From Heliopora coerulea (Eukaryota > Cnidaria > Anthozoa > Scleralcyonacea > Helioporidae), in NCBI GenBank assembly GCA_030142905.1, contig JASJOG010000296.1, positions 186,001 to 250,000 of the forward strand: DNA of 64,000 bases, in the 5' to 3' direction. Numbering within the stretch: position 1 is the stretch's first letter; each line of letters starts with the position of its first letter. The notes under the pieces are model-generated. The model was not told the DNA's origin. It was given only the letters and a program-made list of their open reading frames with translations, and made no database searches. A program made the position numbers and the translations under genes. Of the stretch, positions 12,105 to 23,181 are shown one piece after another.

Positions 12105-12476
12105 TCACCTAAAATAACCAATAACTTGAACCGACGCAGAAAAATTCCCCCCATCAGGACCTCTGAGCTCAGCAGTAATCTCGGTGGTGTATCCATCTTC
12201 TATAGGGAGCGCAATATTCTCTGAATTGAATGACCATGAACTCTGGGGGTAGACATGGTAAAATAGCTTCCTCTCAATGAGCCCGTTGAATGTTGAGGTG
12301 CTCACAACTAACTCACCAGTTTGGTCTTTCCCCTGGACATTTCCACTTTGTATTTTAGCGTAAACAATGACTTGATAAGCTCCTCTGGGAATCTTTTCCC
12401 TAGCCAAATTCATGGAAATCGGCTGGTTCGGTTTGAGGTTGTGTTCCGCTCCAGAAAGTGGATGGAGATCCCTAGC
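12105..12476 (-). CDS. candidate terminal exon of an unidentified host gene
   Basis: On the minus strand a good acceptor (a T/C-rich tract ending ctcgccag, AG at 12478-12477) opens a 123-codon frame that ends at TGA (12107-12105). The encoded segment ('GAYQVIVYAKIQSG', 'RKLFYHVYPQSSWSF', 'YTTEITAELRGPDGG') looks beta-strand-rich and compositionally like real protein. I do not recognise the family. It lies downstream of the protease exons on the same strand. However, exon 4 of that gene (ending 18257) leaves phase 1, and joining directly to this exon would give an immediate TAG. Either an intervening exon is missed or this is a different gene. Confidence 0.5.
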   Translation of the reverse strand, partial: ARDLHPLSGAEHNLKPNQPISMNLAREKIPRGAYQVIVYAKIQSGNVQGKDQTGELVVSTSTFNGLIERKLFYHVYPQSSWSFNSENIALPIEDGYTTEITAELRGPDGGNFSASVQVIGYFR

Positions 12477-12479
12477 CTG

Positions 12480-13970
12480 GCGAGAAAAAAGTTAATTAAA
12501 AACTATTTGCACTTATTAATTAGCCTGTTTTTTGGATTTAAATTTCTATGATATAATAGTCTCCACACTGCATGTTTGTACTTACATAAGACATTTTCAG
12601 AAGATAAACAAGTCAATCCTCGATCAAGTCTCGTTAATCTGTGTAATTCCTTCAATACCTCAAATACGTTAATCCTGCAATAAAAACATTTCCCCCGTAA
12701 ATGTCAGATTGTCACTAGGAGGGCATAGAAATTCGAAGTGGATTTTAACTTTTCCAAGTTACCGTCATTCATTGGCTTATGGCGGCGTCAGTCCAATCAG
12801 TTGACCGGACATCCAGTAAGAGTTGACTTTGAAGAGCTGATGTTAAAATGTGAAAAGAAGTGACGTTTCTTTTTTTTCAAATTTTCATAAAAACAAACTG
12901 TTGTAGAACATTAATTAGTGTAGTTTTTTCTTACAATGGTTCTTGTACAAAAAAAAGAACAGTAAAACAATTGCTTGATAAATGAGATATAAGCAATAGA
13001 GGAAACAAGTTGAAAAATATAGGATTGGTCATTGTTAAAAAAATCTCTGTTGAACTTTAATTGTACGAAACAGATCAGCATATTTGATAAGTACTGATGA
13101 GCTGAACTATTACTTGGTTAGTATTTGTACAGGTTTTTGAACGGCTTTTGGCCCACTTTTACCTTTAATTTTAATCACTCAACCTTTTCGATCATATTAA
13201 ACTTCTAGTAGGTTTACAAGTGAAGAAAAGAGGCTTGAGTCGGTATAAAAATGAATTAATTAATAAGTCTTCAAATCATGAATTTCGAATTATATCCGCA
13301 TATTGTATCGGCCTACCGGTATATTCATAAACGGCGGTCAATTTAACCTTTCCCGAAGGTAGTGGCTAAGATGTTGTTCTTGCAAGCGCTCGATTATTTA
13401 ACTTACCAAGGGCAGACCTACTGAAAAGGGTTAATATCCTTTTGCCACAAGATGTAGTATAACTAAATTTATGTTTCTATGAGGTCTTAATGACCGGATG
13501 TTTCTGTCATAAAATGTTTTAACCCTACGATGGTCGTACATCTTTAGGAGGCGGGTCCTTTTCTAATAATAAAGTAAGGTGACAAGTCCCTTTCTAAACA
13601 ATGAGGAAGCAATGGTACTCTACCCCTCTATTGACTCCTTTGTTCCTTTGCCATTAGGGACCTTGAGATCTACGACGTCATCTTCAACGACGACGTGCGT
13701 AGAAACAAAAGAATTCTTCCCCCAATACGATGAGAATGAATAATTTTTATTCTCCAGTGCATTCTCAATACCATCGTCGTTATGCATAGAACATTACCCA
13801 GATCGTTTTCATGTCTTCAGGACGTCAGCTCGCGGAGTGAAAAAAGCTGTTACTTAAGATTGAATTCAACCTGAGACTACAGCCATTTTAGAAGAACTGA
13901 AGCATTTGGAAACCATGGAACAAGCCACAAGTATCAATAAACTGTGATCAATAAACTGTGGTTTGTTTGT
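12480..13970. other. no gene seen
   Basis: AT-rich, no supported exon; possibly intronic for the minus-strand gene. Confidence 0.35.
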
Positions 13971-13972
13971 GG

Positions 13973-14210
13973 AGGTTGATCATCCAATTTAGTGTAGTCA
14001 TGGGAAAGACTGTCGGTGAAAGTGACTGACGTTTCGAAAGCCTTTTTGACTCAGAAGATGACCGCCGCTAAGGCTGTCGAATCGTCAGTCACTTTCACCA
14101 ACAGTCTTTCTGAAGACTACACTAACCTGGACGAATCAACCTCAACAAACATGTCACGATTCTCCCAGGTTCAAACAATTTACTTTAAACTGTGGTTTCT
14201 TGAAATGCCG
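13973..14210. mobile_element. Penelope-like element terminal palindrome, fragment
   Basis: The left arm (about 13973-14040) and right arm (about 14041-14180) are inverted copies of the terminal region also found at both ends of the palindromic element at 34195-38949. Shared landmarks are 'agtgactgacgtttcg', 'gaccgccgctaaggctgtcg' and 'acatgtcacgattctcccag'. No coding sequence is attached. The hammerhead-like core seen in the other copies is mutated here (CAGAAGA instead of CTGAAGA; GAATCGTC instead of GAAACGTC). Confidence 0.7.
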
Positions 14211-14854
14211 ATATTTTAAAGGACGTCGTCTTCGTCGTCGTAACTGGGTCTCCGAAGTACATCTGCACTATTAGTCATAGAATGTGACGAAAGTATTTTC
14301 TTGGGCTTGTTGTTCCTTGATGCATATATCAAAATCGGGACTTTTCCTATTCCGACAGCATATCGGTCGGGATTCGGGATTTTCATGTAAAATCGTGATA
14401 ATCCCAATGAAATCGGGATGGTTGGACCGTCTAATTAAAACTTGACAATCCTTATACGTAACACACCAGTAAGGTGACCAGAGGCGTAGCCAGAAGGGGG
14501 ACCAGGGGGCCTGGCCCCACCTGACAAAATTCTGGGCCCCCCCTGAGAAAATTTGCTTTGGCTAGAAAACTTTAAAAAATGGCGTAAGTGTGTATTATGC
14601 TTTTTGTCATCTGCCGTGGATGAAAGAGAACTTTTGGGTGATTGAGCGATAATTTGTATACTGGATGGCATATTTGGCATTGCCAATATATTTGGATGTA
14701 TTTTAACCAGGGATACACAAAGTAACTCCACTGTGTTTTTTTCTGTGGTATACTTGAACGCGGGCTCGGTAATACATTCTAAAGTTCGTTTATATGACAT
14801 GTGACAACATAAAACCTCAACTTCAAAGTCCTTGCTTGGTATATCTTACTTAAT

Positions 14855-15634
14855 TTGTGGTTGGATATGTTGTCCCAATTTTCTACAGCAAGGTCACACC
14901 AGTCTCAATTCTCTCGACCACAATCAAAACCTTTACTTCAGCAATACCCAAAGAAGAAACAAGGAAACCGAGAAAGATCTTTCCAAAGCGCATGGTATAG
15001 CGTTTTTCCCTGGCTGAAGTATTTTGAAAATGTGGACGCATGTTTTTGTTATGCATGTAAAATGTTCTCGAAAGACTCTACTAAAGAAAAAACTTTCATC
15101 GAAACTGGATTCTCAAACTGGAAAACAGCAATGGAAAGTGGAAAAGGATTCAAGAAACATGAGCAATCAGAGGTCCATAAACGAGCAATGGCGACTTGGA
15201 AGGAGAAAGAGTACCGAGAGAAGCGTGGTCAAACTGTTCACAATCTCATCCAAGTACGACCAGAGCATAAAATATGGCTAAAAACTGTATTCAACACCAC
15301 GAAGTATCTAGTTGCTAACGGCCTGCCATTTCGTGGACATGAGGAGAATACAGACTTTGATGAGACAATATCAGGAGGATTGTATTTAAACACATTCTCT
15401 GATCTTCTTTTCGTCCACGATCCTGGTTTGCAAGATATAGCAAGACAGCTCCCAAAGAATGCGCATTATACATCTCCAGCAGTTCAAAACGAAGTTGTAG
15501 AAACTCTTGCTGAGGTTGTACGGGAAACGGTGGCAAATGAATGCAAGGAAGCTGAATTGTTTACCCTCATGATGGATGGAACTTCCAACAGCCATTACAG
15601 GTATTTAGATATTTACTTGAATGCTTTACAATAG
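14855..15634 (+). pseudogene. hAT transposase, zinc finger and N-terminal part
   Basis: The 259-codon frame encodes a TTF-type zinc-finger segment: 'FENVDACFCYACKMFSKD', then 'FSNWKTAMESGKGFKKHEQS' and 'VHKRAM'. This C..C...H..H arrangement is usual in ZMYM1-like and other DUF4371 hAT proteins. It is followed by the start of the DUF4371 region ('GLPFRGHEEN', 'YTSPAVQNEVVETLAEVV', 'FTLMMDGTSN'). The D of 'MMDGT' sits where the first catalytic aspartate is expected. The frame stops at 15634. Coding-like sequence resumes in other frames from about 15716. Confidence 0.8.
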
Positions 15635-15715
15635 CATATACAAGATGTGTTATAATTGTATAGATTGATTATACTGGTATTGATGTACAGTTTATTTTCT
15701 TGTTAAAATCTTTAA

Positions 15716-15930
15716 GGGAATTGGAAGGTATTTCGCTGAGATATTGGAACAAATGCAAAGGTGGAGTTGTAGAGCACGTGGTAGATGTCAAACTTACTGA
15801 AGATAGGTCTGCCAAGGGTCTTATGAATATTGCTGAAACAACTTGCTGATGAGCATGGTATATCCTTGGCAGATGGGTTGGTGTCTAATACATTCGACGG
15901 TGCTAGTGTCACGTCAGGTGAAAAGGGTTA
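15716..15930 (+). pseudogene. hAT transposase, middle fragment (frameshifted)
   Basis: Broken frames read 'LRYWNKCKGG', then after a shift 'LADEHGISLADG' and 'FDGASVTSGEKG'. The last is the DUF4371 DGASVMSG motif. This bridges the two larger open frames. Interruptions may be small introns or decay; I favour decay. Confidence 0.6.
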
Positions 15931-16263
15931 GTGTCGAGTTGATTATGTTTTATTTTTAGAATAGCATTCAAAACATGTTACGTGATTTCTCTTCTCGGAA
16001 AAAAATCATTGCAATATTCTGTGGCTAAGCAATGAACCAAAATGAAGCTTAGGCATGTACAAAACTTTAAATAATTTAAGCTTCTAAGTAAATGACCTTC
16101 CAAAGAAACCAAATTTATAAAAAAGTATAGTTATGTTACTTAGGGAAAGGGTGGTTACTCAATAATACAATTTAAACTTGACTGGGCCCTCACACTTGAA
16201 AACCCAGTCAACTGCTTATTGTAGGACACAAATAATTTCTTAATTTGTGCTCCAATTTCTGGC

Positions 16264-17487
16264 AGGTGGGTTACAGCAGTTGGTCAAGGAACATTGTTGT
16301 CGTTACAGTATATCCCATATATTCACTGCCTCAACCATCGCCTTGCCTTGGTGTTTAAAGATACTTTGTCTACCATTTTACAACTGGGTGATTTCTTTCA
16401 GTTAAATCAGGAGTTATATAATTTTTTCAAGATCCCACAGATCGATAAGTTTTATGGAGGAACAACATTGAAAAAGTTAATTACTACTAGATGGGATGGA
16501 CATTTGTCAAGTCTGAAAGTTATTTCTAAATGTCTTGATGATATATGTACAACTTTGAAGAAATGCAGTACTTCAACATCAGTGGATCCAGACAATTGTG
16601 CAAAGGCTAGAGGCTATTTCTCATCCCTAGAGCAGCCTGTCAACATTTTCCTCATAACATTCATGATGGATGTCTTATCCTTGTTGAATATTCTCAACAA
16701 AACGTTCCAGAAGTCAGATTGTGACATAGCAACTGCACTTAGTGTATTGGAGTCTGTAAGAAAACAGCTAAATAACCTGATTAACAAGTACATGCTGGCT
16801 CATATCACACATATCATTTACTCAGAAAGAGGTACTGCTTCAGATGACGAAATTCACCCGCAACTTTCTAAAAGGAAAAGAACAATTCCTGAAAAGTTCC
16901 AGGATTCTGTTGTGACAGAGAAGCTTCCATGTTATCAAGATGAGAATAATAACCTAGAGGAGTTACATGCCTTGGCAGTTGAAGTAATCAATAATCTCAA
17001 TGTTGAGTTTGACAACCGATTTAATGATATAAATAGACAGCTGTGGACATCGTTTCAAACGTTAAAACCATCTAATATCCCTTTTCTTGATGCAGAAGAG
17101 CTTAAACCACTTTTATACTATGCCAAGACTATTCCAGTGGTCAGTCGGAGAGTCGAAGAGCTCTCTTTTGATCAACTAAAAAGTGAGTGTGCCGTGTTTC
17201 GCAGTGTTATAATGGATTTTAGCGACACACAGGATAGATTGGCAGAAGCTGAATTCCAGAAGAAGAAAGCAGAAAATGAAGCAAAGGGAAGAATGACAAA
17301 AGAAGAAAAGAAAGAGAACAAGATGACACAGTTAACACAATTTGTGTTAACATTAACTGGTGCTGATATCTTACAGCAACTTTATTTGGTGGCTGTAACT
17401 GCTGGGTACTCCAGCTCTGTGGTGGAATGTGTCTTTTCTGCACTGAATAGAATTGACACTTGTCATCGACGTAGCATGACATCCTAA
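16264..17487 (+). pseudogene. hAT transposase, C-terminal part with dimerisation domain
   Basis: From about 16310 the sequence encodes 'YIHCLNHRLALV', the conserved C..H motif after the second catalytic aspartate region of hAT proteins. Then come 'TTRWDGHLSSLK' (the conserved TRW) and a helical insertion domain. Near the C-terminus 'LYLVAVTAGYSSSVVECVF' with 'SALNRI' corresponds to the hAT dimerisation segment (normally PVSSASAERSFSALKRIKT). The frame ends at 17487 slightly short of the usual C-terminus, and it is not joined in frame to the N-terminal part. Confidence 0.8.
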
Positions 17488-18256
17488 CTGGAAACAAGTT
17501 TAACTCTATTGCATTTTGAGAACACTATCACCAGAGCAATTACTTTTGAACAGTTTCTGGTGAAATGGAATGCAAAACCTAGAAGATTAGTTGTAACATT
17601 ATAATGGTTCGATGCTTGACACTTGTTTGTCGTTTACACTTGTGTTTTGTTCCAGCTTTGATTAAAGTATTTAGATTATCATAAATGTATATGGTATATA
17701 AATATATTCAATCACTGATTGATGATTACGAATTAAATGTATATGAAACCAGTGCATTTTTAGGTGCACTCTGCCAGCCTCTACTTGGATTCTTCCTGAA
17801 CAGGATCGACACTGCATAATATACCTCGCTTAAGATCGGCCCCCTCTAGGTTTTTTGTGGCCCCCCTTGACAGAAAATCCTGGTTACGCCACTGGGAATC
17901 TTATCTAGACTCGCTGCTTTCCTTTCATTGATTTCGCTATACAAATTACGAGCAACGTCCACTGTGAGAGCTTTCGGTTTTGTCCCTTGGCCCTTTCGAT
18001 TCGTGCTGTTTTGATAGTGTTTCACAAACTTCTGCGTGTGTTCTTCAAATTACACTCGAAACCATGCTAGTACCTTCACCAATTAAAAGGTCAATGTTAT
18101 TTGCACGTGACTGGTTGCTTAGTTAATAAGTTAATAAAATATTGTTCGGAAATATACGTGCGTCTCAAAATTAAAGGGGTTCTTGTAAGTATTTAGTAGC
18201 CATAGTAGAGGAGGCATTATCATGCATGTCAAGGAAGAATAGTAATGTAGCCTTAC

Positions 18257-18328
18257 CAATTGCACTGGAGTCAGCACTTTCTATCTGTGGAAGAATTCCA
18301 GGCGACGAAATAGATGTTGTTTTCGTGT
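18257..18328 (-). CDS. protease gene exon 4
   Basis: A 72-nt exon between a ttctgtttcag acceptor and a GTAAGG donor (GT at 18256-18255). Its two leading bases complete the codon left by exon 3. It encodes a Ser/Thr-rich linker containing 'TKTTSISSPGILPQIES'. Length is a multiple of three, and it ends in phase 1. Confidence 0.6.
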
Positions 18329-18791
18329 CTGAAACAGAATCGACTCAATTCAGTAGAAGAACAAAAACAAACGACCAGACGTCTCAAGTGCACTTCGAAT
18401 GAAATACGTTGTTTCTAATCACCTGGTGGGGAACCTGAAGTCTCTTTCCACAACTCAATGACGTAACAACAATACTTACATGTACCCGTGTTGAGATGGT
18501 TTAATATTTCCGAAATGAGCACTCCTTTATTCCAGTTATACGGTGGCAATGTGACTCCCTTACAGTGAAGCGCAATAAGAACAAACACAGATCCACGAGC
18601 AACAAACACAGGGAAGCCTGACGAGCCTTTTAATGTATTGACGTAGTATTCTATGAAAGGTGTGAAACAATATTCTTGATATGATCCGTACTAATGTGCT
18701 TTTCCATTCCACTTAGATGCTGAATTATGTACACCGTATCTCCAATTCTGATAACGTTCCTGGGTTTGGCTAAAAATGGCTTGATCCCTAA

Positions 18792-19697
18792 TAGGGATGA
18801 GCCGATTAATCGGTAAATAATCGGCAAAGCCGATTAATCGGCCATTTTTTAAATAATCGGTAATCGGCCGATTATTGCCTGATAATCGGCAAATAATCGG
18901 TCGTAAGACTTTTTCTGCAGTTGCCAAGCACATGCTAAAATACTGAATACAAGCGAATAGATTTTCACATTTTGTTGCAAAACCCGCGTCTTTTGTCTAA
19001 CGTGAGTGGCTTTGAGGAAGTCATTAAAAACAGTTAAAACACCAACGCATTCCTATGCGTTGAGTCATACCATATTCTGTTTTCTGATTGGCTTAAACGA
19101 ACCCTGATATTTGTAATAAAATGCAGGGGGGAAAATTGCTAGGAGTTATTTTGCCCAGAACCTAATGGCGCACGCTGTAAAAAGCGCAGTTTGGAAATAT
19201 TTTGATATTTTGGCAACACGAAAGCAATGTGTAAAGTTTGCCTGGGAAAAGGCTCTCCATGCGTGTCCATATACTTGGTGGGTTTCCAACAAAAAAATGT
19301 ACCCGAATATTTTCAACATCGGCCTGAAGTATCTTAGCCCACCAAGTTCAAACGTATATTCGGAGCGTGTGTTCAGTGAAGCTGGGAACGTTTCCACTGA
19401 AAAACACAGCAGACTAGCTCCGCATAAAGCTGACAATATCCTGTTTTTACATCATAATCTGCCAAAACTAAACTTTGACTATTGACATGCGAGATTGAAG
19501 CTGATTTTAATTGTACATAGTGTGTACTGTAAACAATAAAACTGCATTTACAACTTCATTGTTGGTCATTTTGTGATTTTTCTCTTGCTTTTTAAAATAA
19601 TCGGCAGGTACCAATTAATCGGCCGATTAGTTACTATAATTGGCTTATAAATAATCGGCCTCAGCAATCGGCAATTTTCCTTATCGGCTCATCTCTA
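18792..19697 (+). mobile_element. hAT element, internally deleted, 8-bp TSD
   Basis: The ends are tagggatgagccgat and its exact complement atcggctcatctcta. They are flanked by identical 8-bp duplications atccctaa at 18784-18791 and 19698-19705. Both ends are rich in 'ataatcgg' repeats. The 906-bp body contains a single open frame (19165-19485). Clean ends and an intact duplication suggest recent insertion. It lies inside the coding exon of the minus-strand protease gene, on the opposite strand. Confidence 0.92.
19165..19485 (+). pseudogene. hAT transposase remnant: BED-finger start fused to dimerisation C-terminus
   Basis: The 106-codon frame begins 'AVWKYFDILATRKQ', which resembles the first strand of a BED zinc finger. 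It then passes directly to 'YPNIFNIGLKYLSPPSSN', 'SERVFSEAGNV' and 'RLAPHKADNILFLHHNL', the hAT C-terminal dimerisation region of ZBED-type transposases. The catalytic core and most of the finger are absent, so an internal deletion has joined both ends in frame. The fragment cannot catalyse transposition. Whether it could be expressed and dimerise is unknown. Confidence 0.75.
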
Positions 19698-19834
19698 ATC
19701 CCTAAGGAGCTCATTTGTTTTTCGTTCACGCGAATTAGCGTATAGTCAAGTTCCTGAAATGTATTGAAACAAAGAATGAGATGGAGTTCTGTGCACGTAA
19801 AAATGCACAATTTCTTCCCCGCCTTTAACAAGAA

Positions 19835-20050
19835 TAAACAGCATTGTTCTGCACCTCGTCAACAATGTTCTTTTACACTCTGAGAACAACGTTCTTCTGC
19901 ACCTTGTGAACAATGTTGTGGTGCACCCCAAGACCAACATTGAGCTTGACCTCATGAGCAATGTTGTGTTGCACCCCGCAAACAATATTGTGTAGCACCC
20001 CACCAACAATGTTGCGTTGTACCTGATAAAAAATGTTGTGCTGCCTTCGG
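19835..20050. repeat. 24-bp minisatellite, about 8-9 copies
   Basis: Imperfect tandem copies of a 24-bp unit close to 'aacaatgttgtgttgcacc' plus five bases. The period is a multiple of three, so one minus-strand frame stays open as an octapeptide repeat (CNTTLL / CTTTLF). This is not evidence of a gene. It lies in intron 2 of the protease gene. Confidence 0.75.
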
Positions 20051-20790
20051 CACTGCTTTTTCATGTGAAAAGGCCTCTTCAACGAAGCTGAGGTACAGTA
20101 ACTGGACAGCATCATAAGCAAGGAAAAACGTGCTTCACGTTAGCCTGGTTTTTCCAACCTTGAGCAGCTCAACGGGGAGAAAATACGACAATAAAATATT
20201 TGAAATCACTGATCCTTCTTCCCAATGCTTAGAAACTCTGCTGTCACACAATGAAGTGTCGAATGGCAGCAGAAGTCTCTTAGTCTCCTTTCTCTACGCT
20301 TTTAGAGTACAAAGATTGTTCTCTGGACCAGCGCCTGTTAAACGTGACGGAAATTTAATGGCAGTCTTCAGATTTGCGAGAAAAATTTCAAAATAAACAC
20401 ATCAATATTTACTTTTATTAAACTTTACGTAACTATACTAAATTGGGGTTGTACTTTACTATAAGTTAGTCCTGGAGAAGAAGTTGCGCTTTAAGTTTAA
20501 AATTCACACCGAAATTTTCCCTGACTACAACTTTGAGAGCATATACCAGCGATAGTGACATGGGTACAAGTGACTCTTGGCCACATAACTCAGTTACTAG
20601 TGACTCGGGGACATCTACAACTCTTTCTCTTTCTTTGCCTCTTTTCAATTTTTTTCCATGTTCTTTTCTTTTTTTTTTTTGTTTGATCCGTATCAAAACG
20701 CAATGACTCATGCAGCGTACAGAGTAGGAGTTAGGGTTAGGATCAAGACTATAGTTAGGATTAGAGTTTGCATTCGGGTTAGGATAGGTT

Positions 20791-21682
20791 TAGGCTTTGA
20801 TAGATTGTGCTCGTAAAACTAGCACATTATGCTACTAGCACTGCTCCCTTTTTACTGAAATTGTGCCGGGAAGTGTGCCAGTTTTTTTAAATTATGCTGA
20901 TAATACTAAGAAGTGCGAAGAATATATGCTACTTTATTGTTTCTTTAAATGGTACTCATGGTAACCGCCGTCGTGAAGTTGGTGTCACTTAACGTGAACA
21001 TGTTAAATGAAATACAACTTGTATCTGTTTGAAGGAATTATAACTGTTAAAATTGTAACTGCAAGTAGTTCATGCAGAGCTAATACTGCACTTTTTGTAC
21101 TGTATAACCAAAAATTCTGTCCTTATCGCTTGTTGTACTGTAGCATAACACTAGCTTGCAGGTAATCTACAAGGACATGATCATGCAGGGCACTGAAGCA
21201 TGAGGAGAGCAGAGACAATAGTTATGAGAATTACATTTTTCACATTAGATTTTTCTCTTTCCATATTTCCCTCCAGTAAATCTCACAGTTCGTTGTCGGG
21301 TTATTTCAACTGTTCATGGACCATTGACGGTTTTCGTCTCTTCGTTTTCACGTTCTAAATCACTGCCATCCTCTAAATCACTGTAATTATTTTTAAACAA
21401 ACAGCACTACAGCAGTACAGCGGTACAGCCCACGGGAAGTGGGTTGGTTCTCAATAGAGATTGGTTACGAAACTACAAACTTTCTCATGCTGTTTGACGC
21501 TGATTACTAGTAAATTCTCATAAAAAACTCTTTCAGCATAGAAAAATGACTAATTTAATGCTTCAGAAGAAGTGGAAAATGATAATCATGTTTGCAGTGC
21601 ATTTATCGGAAAAACCGTGAAAATTGTGCACATGATGGCAAATTAGGCCAAACATTGTGCTGGCACAATCTATCGAAGCCTA
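20791..21682. mobile_element. hAT-type MITE with 8-bp TSD
   Basis: The inverted ends taggctttgatagattgtgc (left) and its complement at the right with one mismatch are flanked by identical gataggtt duplications at 20783-20790 and 21683-21690. The 892-bp element has no coding capacity. It lies in intron 2 of the protease gene. Confidence 0.85.
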
Positions 21683-21929
21683 GATAGGTTTTCATTTCCA
21701 GTGGGTATCATTAATCTTTGAGTAAGTTATTAATCACTAGGGATAAGTGATTAGGGTCATTCATCCTTGGGGGTCATTCGTATTGTATGTCCCCGGGAAT
21801 CCACTACTCATGTTAACATCAAGTTGTTATGTTCCTCCAAGTACAGCGTAGACACACGTTTGTAAACTAATAAACAATGAAATTAGTATTTTAAACTACA
21901 TTACACAACAAGTAATGCGTTTCTCTAAC

Positions 21930-22140
21930 CTTGTGGGCTGCGAAGATCTGAAATGGTTGAAGGTTCACTTCAGTTGGTTTTTCAGTACCTCCCTCATGAT
22001 TAAACACAGCTACCATTTTAGAGGTATTTCCTGCCATACGTAACACGTGATGATTTGTCATGATGCAGTGAACGTTAATCCTTTTCTTTTTCTTGATTAA
22101 CTCTATCTTGACATAAAATCCAGAAGCCTTCCATGTGTTT
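21930..22140 (-). CDS. protease gene exon 2 (catalytic His)
   Basis: Flanked by an acceptor (...ccactgactag, AG at 22142-22141) and a GTTAGA donor (GT at 21929-21928). The 211-nt exon encodes 'WKASGFYVKIEL', a Lys-rich linker, and 'CIMTNHHVLRMAG'. In PA-clan proteases the second His of TNHHV is the expected catalytic residue. 'EVNLQPFQIFAAHK' ends the exon in phase 0. Confidence 0.75.
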
Positions 22141-22214
22141 CTAGTCAGTGGAATGGAGCAAAACCGATTGAGCTCTAATGATTAAGATTGGCTATGAACC
22201 AATCAATTTATTTA

Positions 22215-22742
22215 GAGCCTGCTTACTTGGAGGCAGGGTAACCCTGCGCTTCGTAAACATGAGAGCTAGGGTGAACCTGGGGATAGGGTGACCCTACCAG
22301 TTTGCCACGGTAACATTCCCAGAGGGGTATTCTTTTTCTTCATTTAAGCCACTTAAACGTATCAGGCAGGGTAACCTTTCCAAACGGGTAATGTTTCAGT
22401 GTAAAAGCGCGCAAAATATTGCTTCTTGAATTGTCAACAATGATTTCGCACGCGTACACGCCAAGCGAGATCTTTCGAAGACAGTCAGGCAAACAATGAT
22501 GTAATTAATGAATGAAGAGAGAACTACCTCAGCATCAAACTATCCTACACTATCAATGAATTTAGAAACAAATAAAACGACGTCTGGGACAAGGACAAAG
22601 CTGAGATGATAGGGCGACCCTACTTCTGAAGTTGCCCATGCTAGAAGGGTCACCCTAAATTATATAAAACTGGGTATCTTTTGGCCTTCCACGAAAGATC
22701 ACCCGATTAGGAGGGTAATCCTTCCTCCATGTAAACAGGGCC
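22215..22742. mobile_element. MITE with TTA target duplication
   Basis: The left end gagcctgcttacttggagg and right end (complement ggccctgtttacatggagg) are inverted repeats followed inward by 'agggtaaccct'-type sequence. Both sides show TTA (22212-22214 and 22743-22745), as in PIF/Harbinger elements. 'gggtgaccct' motifs recur inside. Non-coding; in intron 1 of the protease gene. Confidence 0.65.
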
Positions 22743-22811
22743 TTAGTCTGTTAGAAAATTAGTAAGCCACTCTCGATTTTTAATACAATCATCTGCTAAA
22801 ACTCTCATCAA

Positions 22812-23181
22812 GAGTCTGATTACATGCAGATTTTCAGCCCAGCCTTCGGATAAAATACTTGAAAAACAGAGATCGCGATTACGTGAGGAAAGTTTCAGCC
22901 CGGACAGACACTTCAGCCCAGTTTGAGCTACTCGGGCTGAAAATTTCAGTCTGGTTGACCGAGCTGAAAAATTCCATGTAATCGCATGAAAAAGTTTCAG
23001 CCCGTGGGAAGATGCAAATTGCCAAAACAACAAACGCGACCGACAAATTCCTGCCTGGGTTCACTTTCGATTTCAGTTTCAGGCCGAGTTAAAATGTTTC
23101 ATGTAATCGGGACTTTTTTCAACCCGGTCTGCCGGGCTGTATTATAAGCCTGGGCTGAAATTTTCCCACGTAATTAGCCCC
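22812..23181. mobile_element. MITE-like element with 'ttcagcccg' repeats
   Basis: Imperfect inverted ends of about 35 bp (gagtctgattacatgc... against ggggctaattacgtgg...), each followed by 'ttcagccca'. The motif ttcagccc(g/a) recurs several times inside on one strand. No target duplication was resolved. Confidence 0.5.

Larger units (their letters stand above)
14479..17894 (+). mobile_element. hAT DNA transposon (ZMYM/DUF4371-type), degenerate
   Basis: The left end is cagaggcgtagccag and the right end reads ctggttacgccactg, its near-perfect complement (13 of 15 bases). Both are followed inward by G/C runs with 'ggcc'. Inside are the pieces of a transposase with a TTF-type zinc finger, a DUF4371-like core and a hAT dimerisation C-terminus. 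The 8 bases outside each end (aaggtgac and ggaatctt) do not match, so the target duplication is absent or eroded. The element lies between minus-strand host exons and is in the opposite orientation. Confidence 0.85.
18480..19753 (-). pseudogene. protease gene exon 3 (Asp and Ser), split by a hAT element
   Basis: The acceptor (atttcag, AG at 19755-19754) opens 'ELDYTLIRVNEKQMSS' in phase 0. The reading then runs into the 8-bp TSD of the 906-bp hAT insertion and resumes on the other side as 'KPFLAKPRNVIRIGDTVYI', then 'QHLSGMEKH'. Removing the insertion and one TSD copy restores the frame exactly. Further on the frame stops at a TAG near 18640 and continues one base out of register as 'FIEYYVNTLKGSSGFPVF'. 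Either there is a 1-nt indel, or an unusually short intron of about 41 nt (gtacgg...tttcatag, phase compatible) is spliced here. The exon ends ...ACA T before GTAAGT (18479). Confidence 0.75.

Noticed and set aside
12105..12476. Assignment of the terminal exon to an ML/NPC2-type lipid-binding domain
   Set aside because: Only a vague beta-rich resemblance; the cysteine pattern of that family is absent.
20728..20790. ttaggg/gttagg runs suggesting interstitial telomere repeats
   Set aside because: Only scattered, irregular copies; not a regular array.
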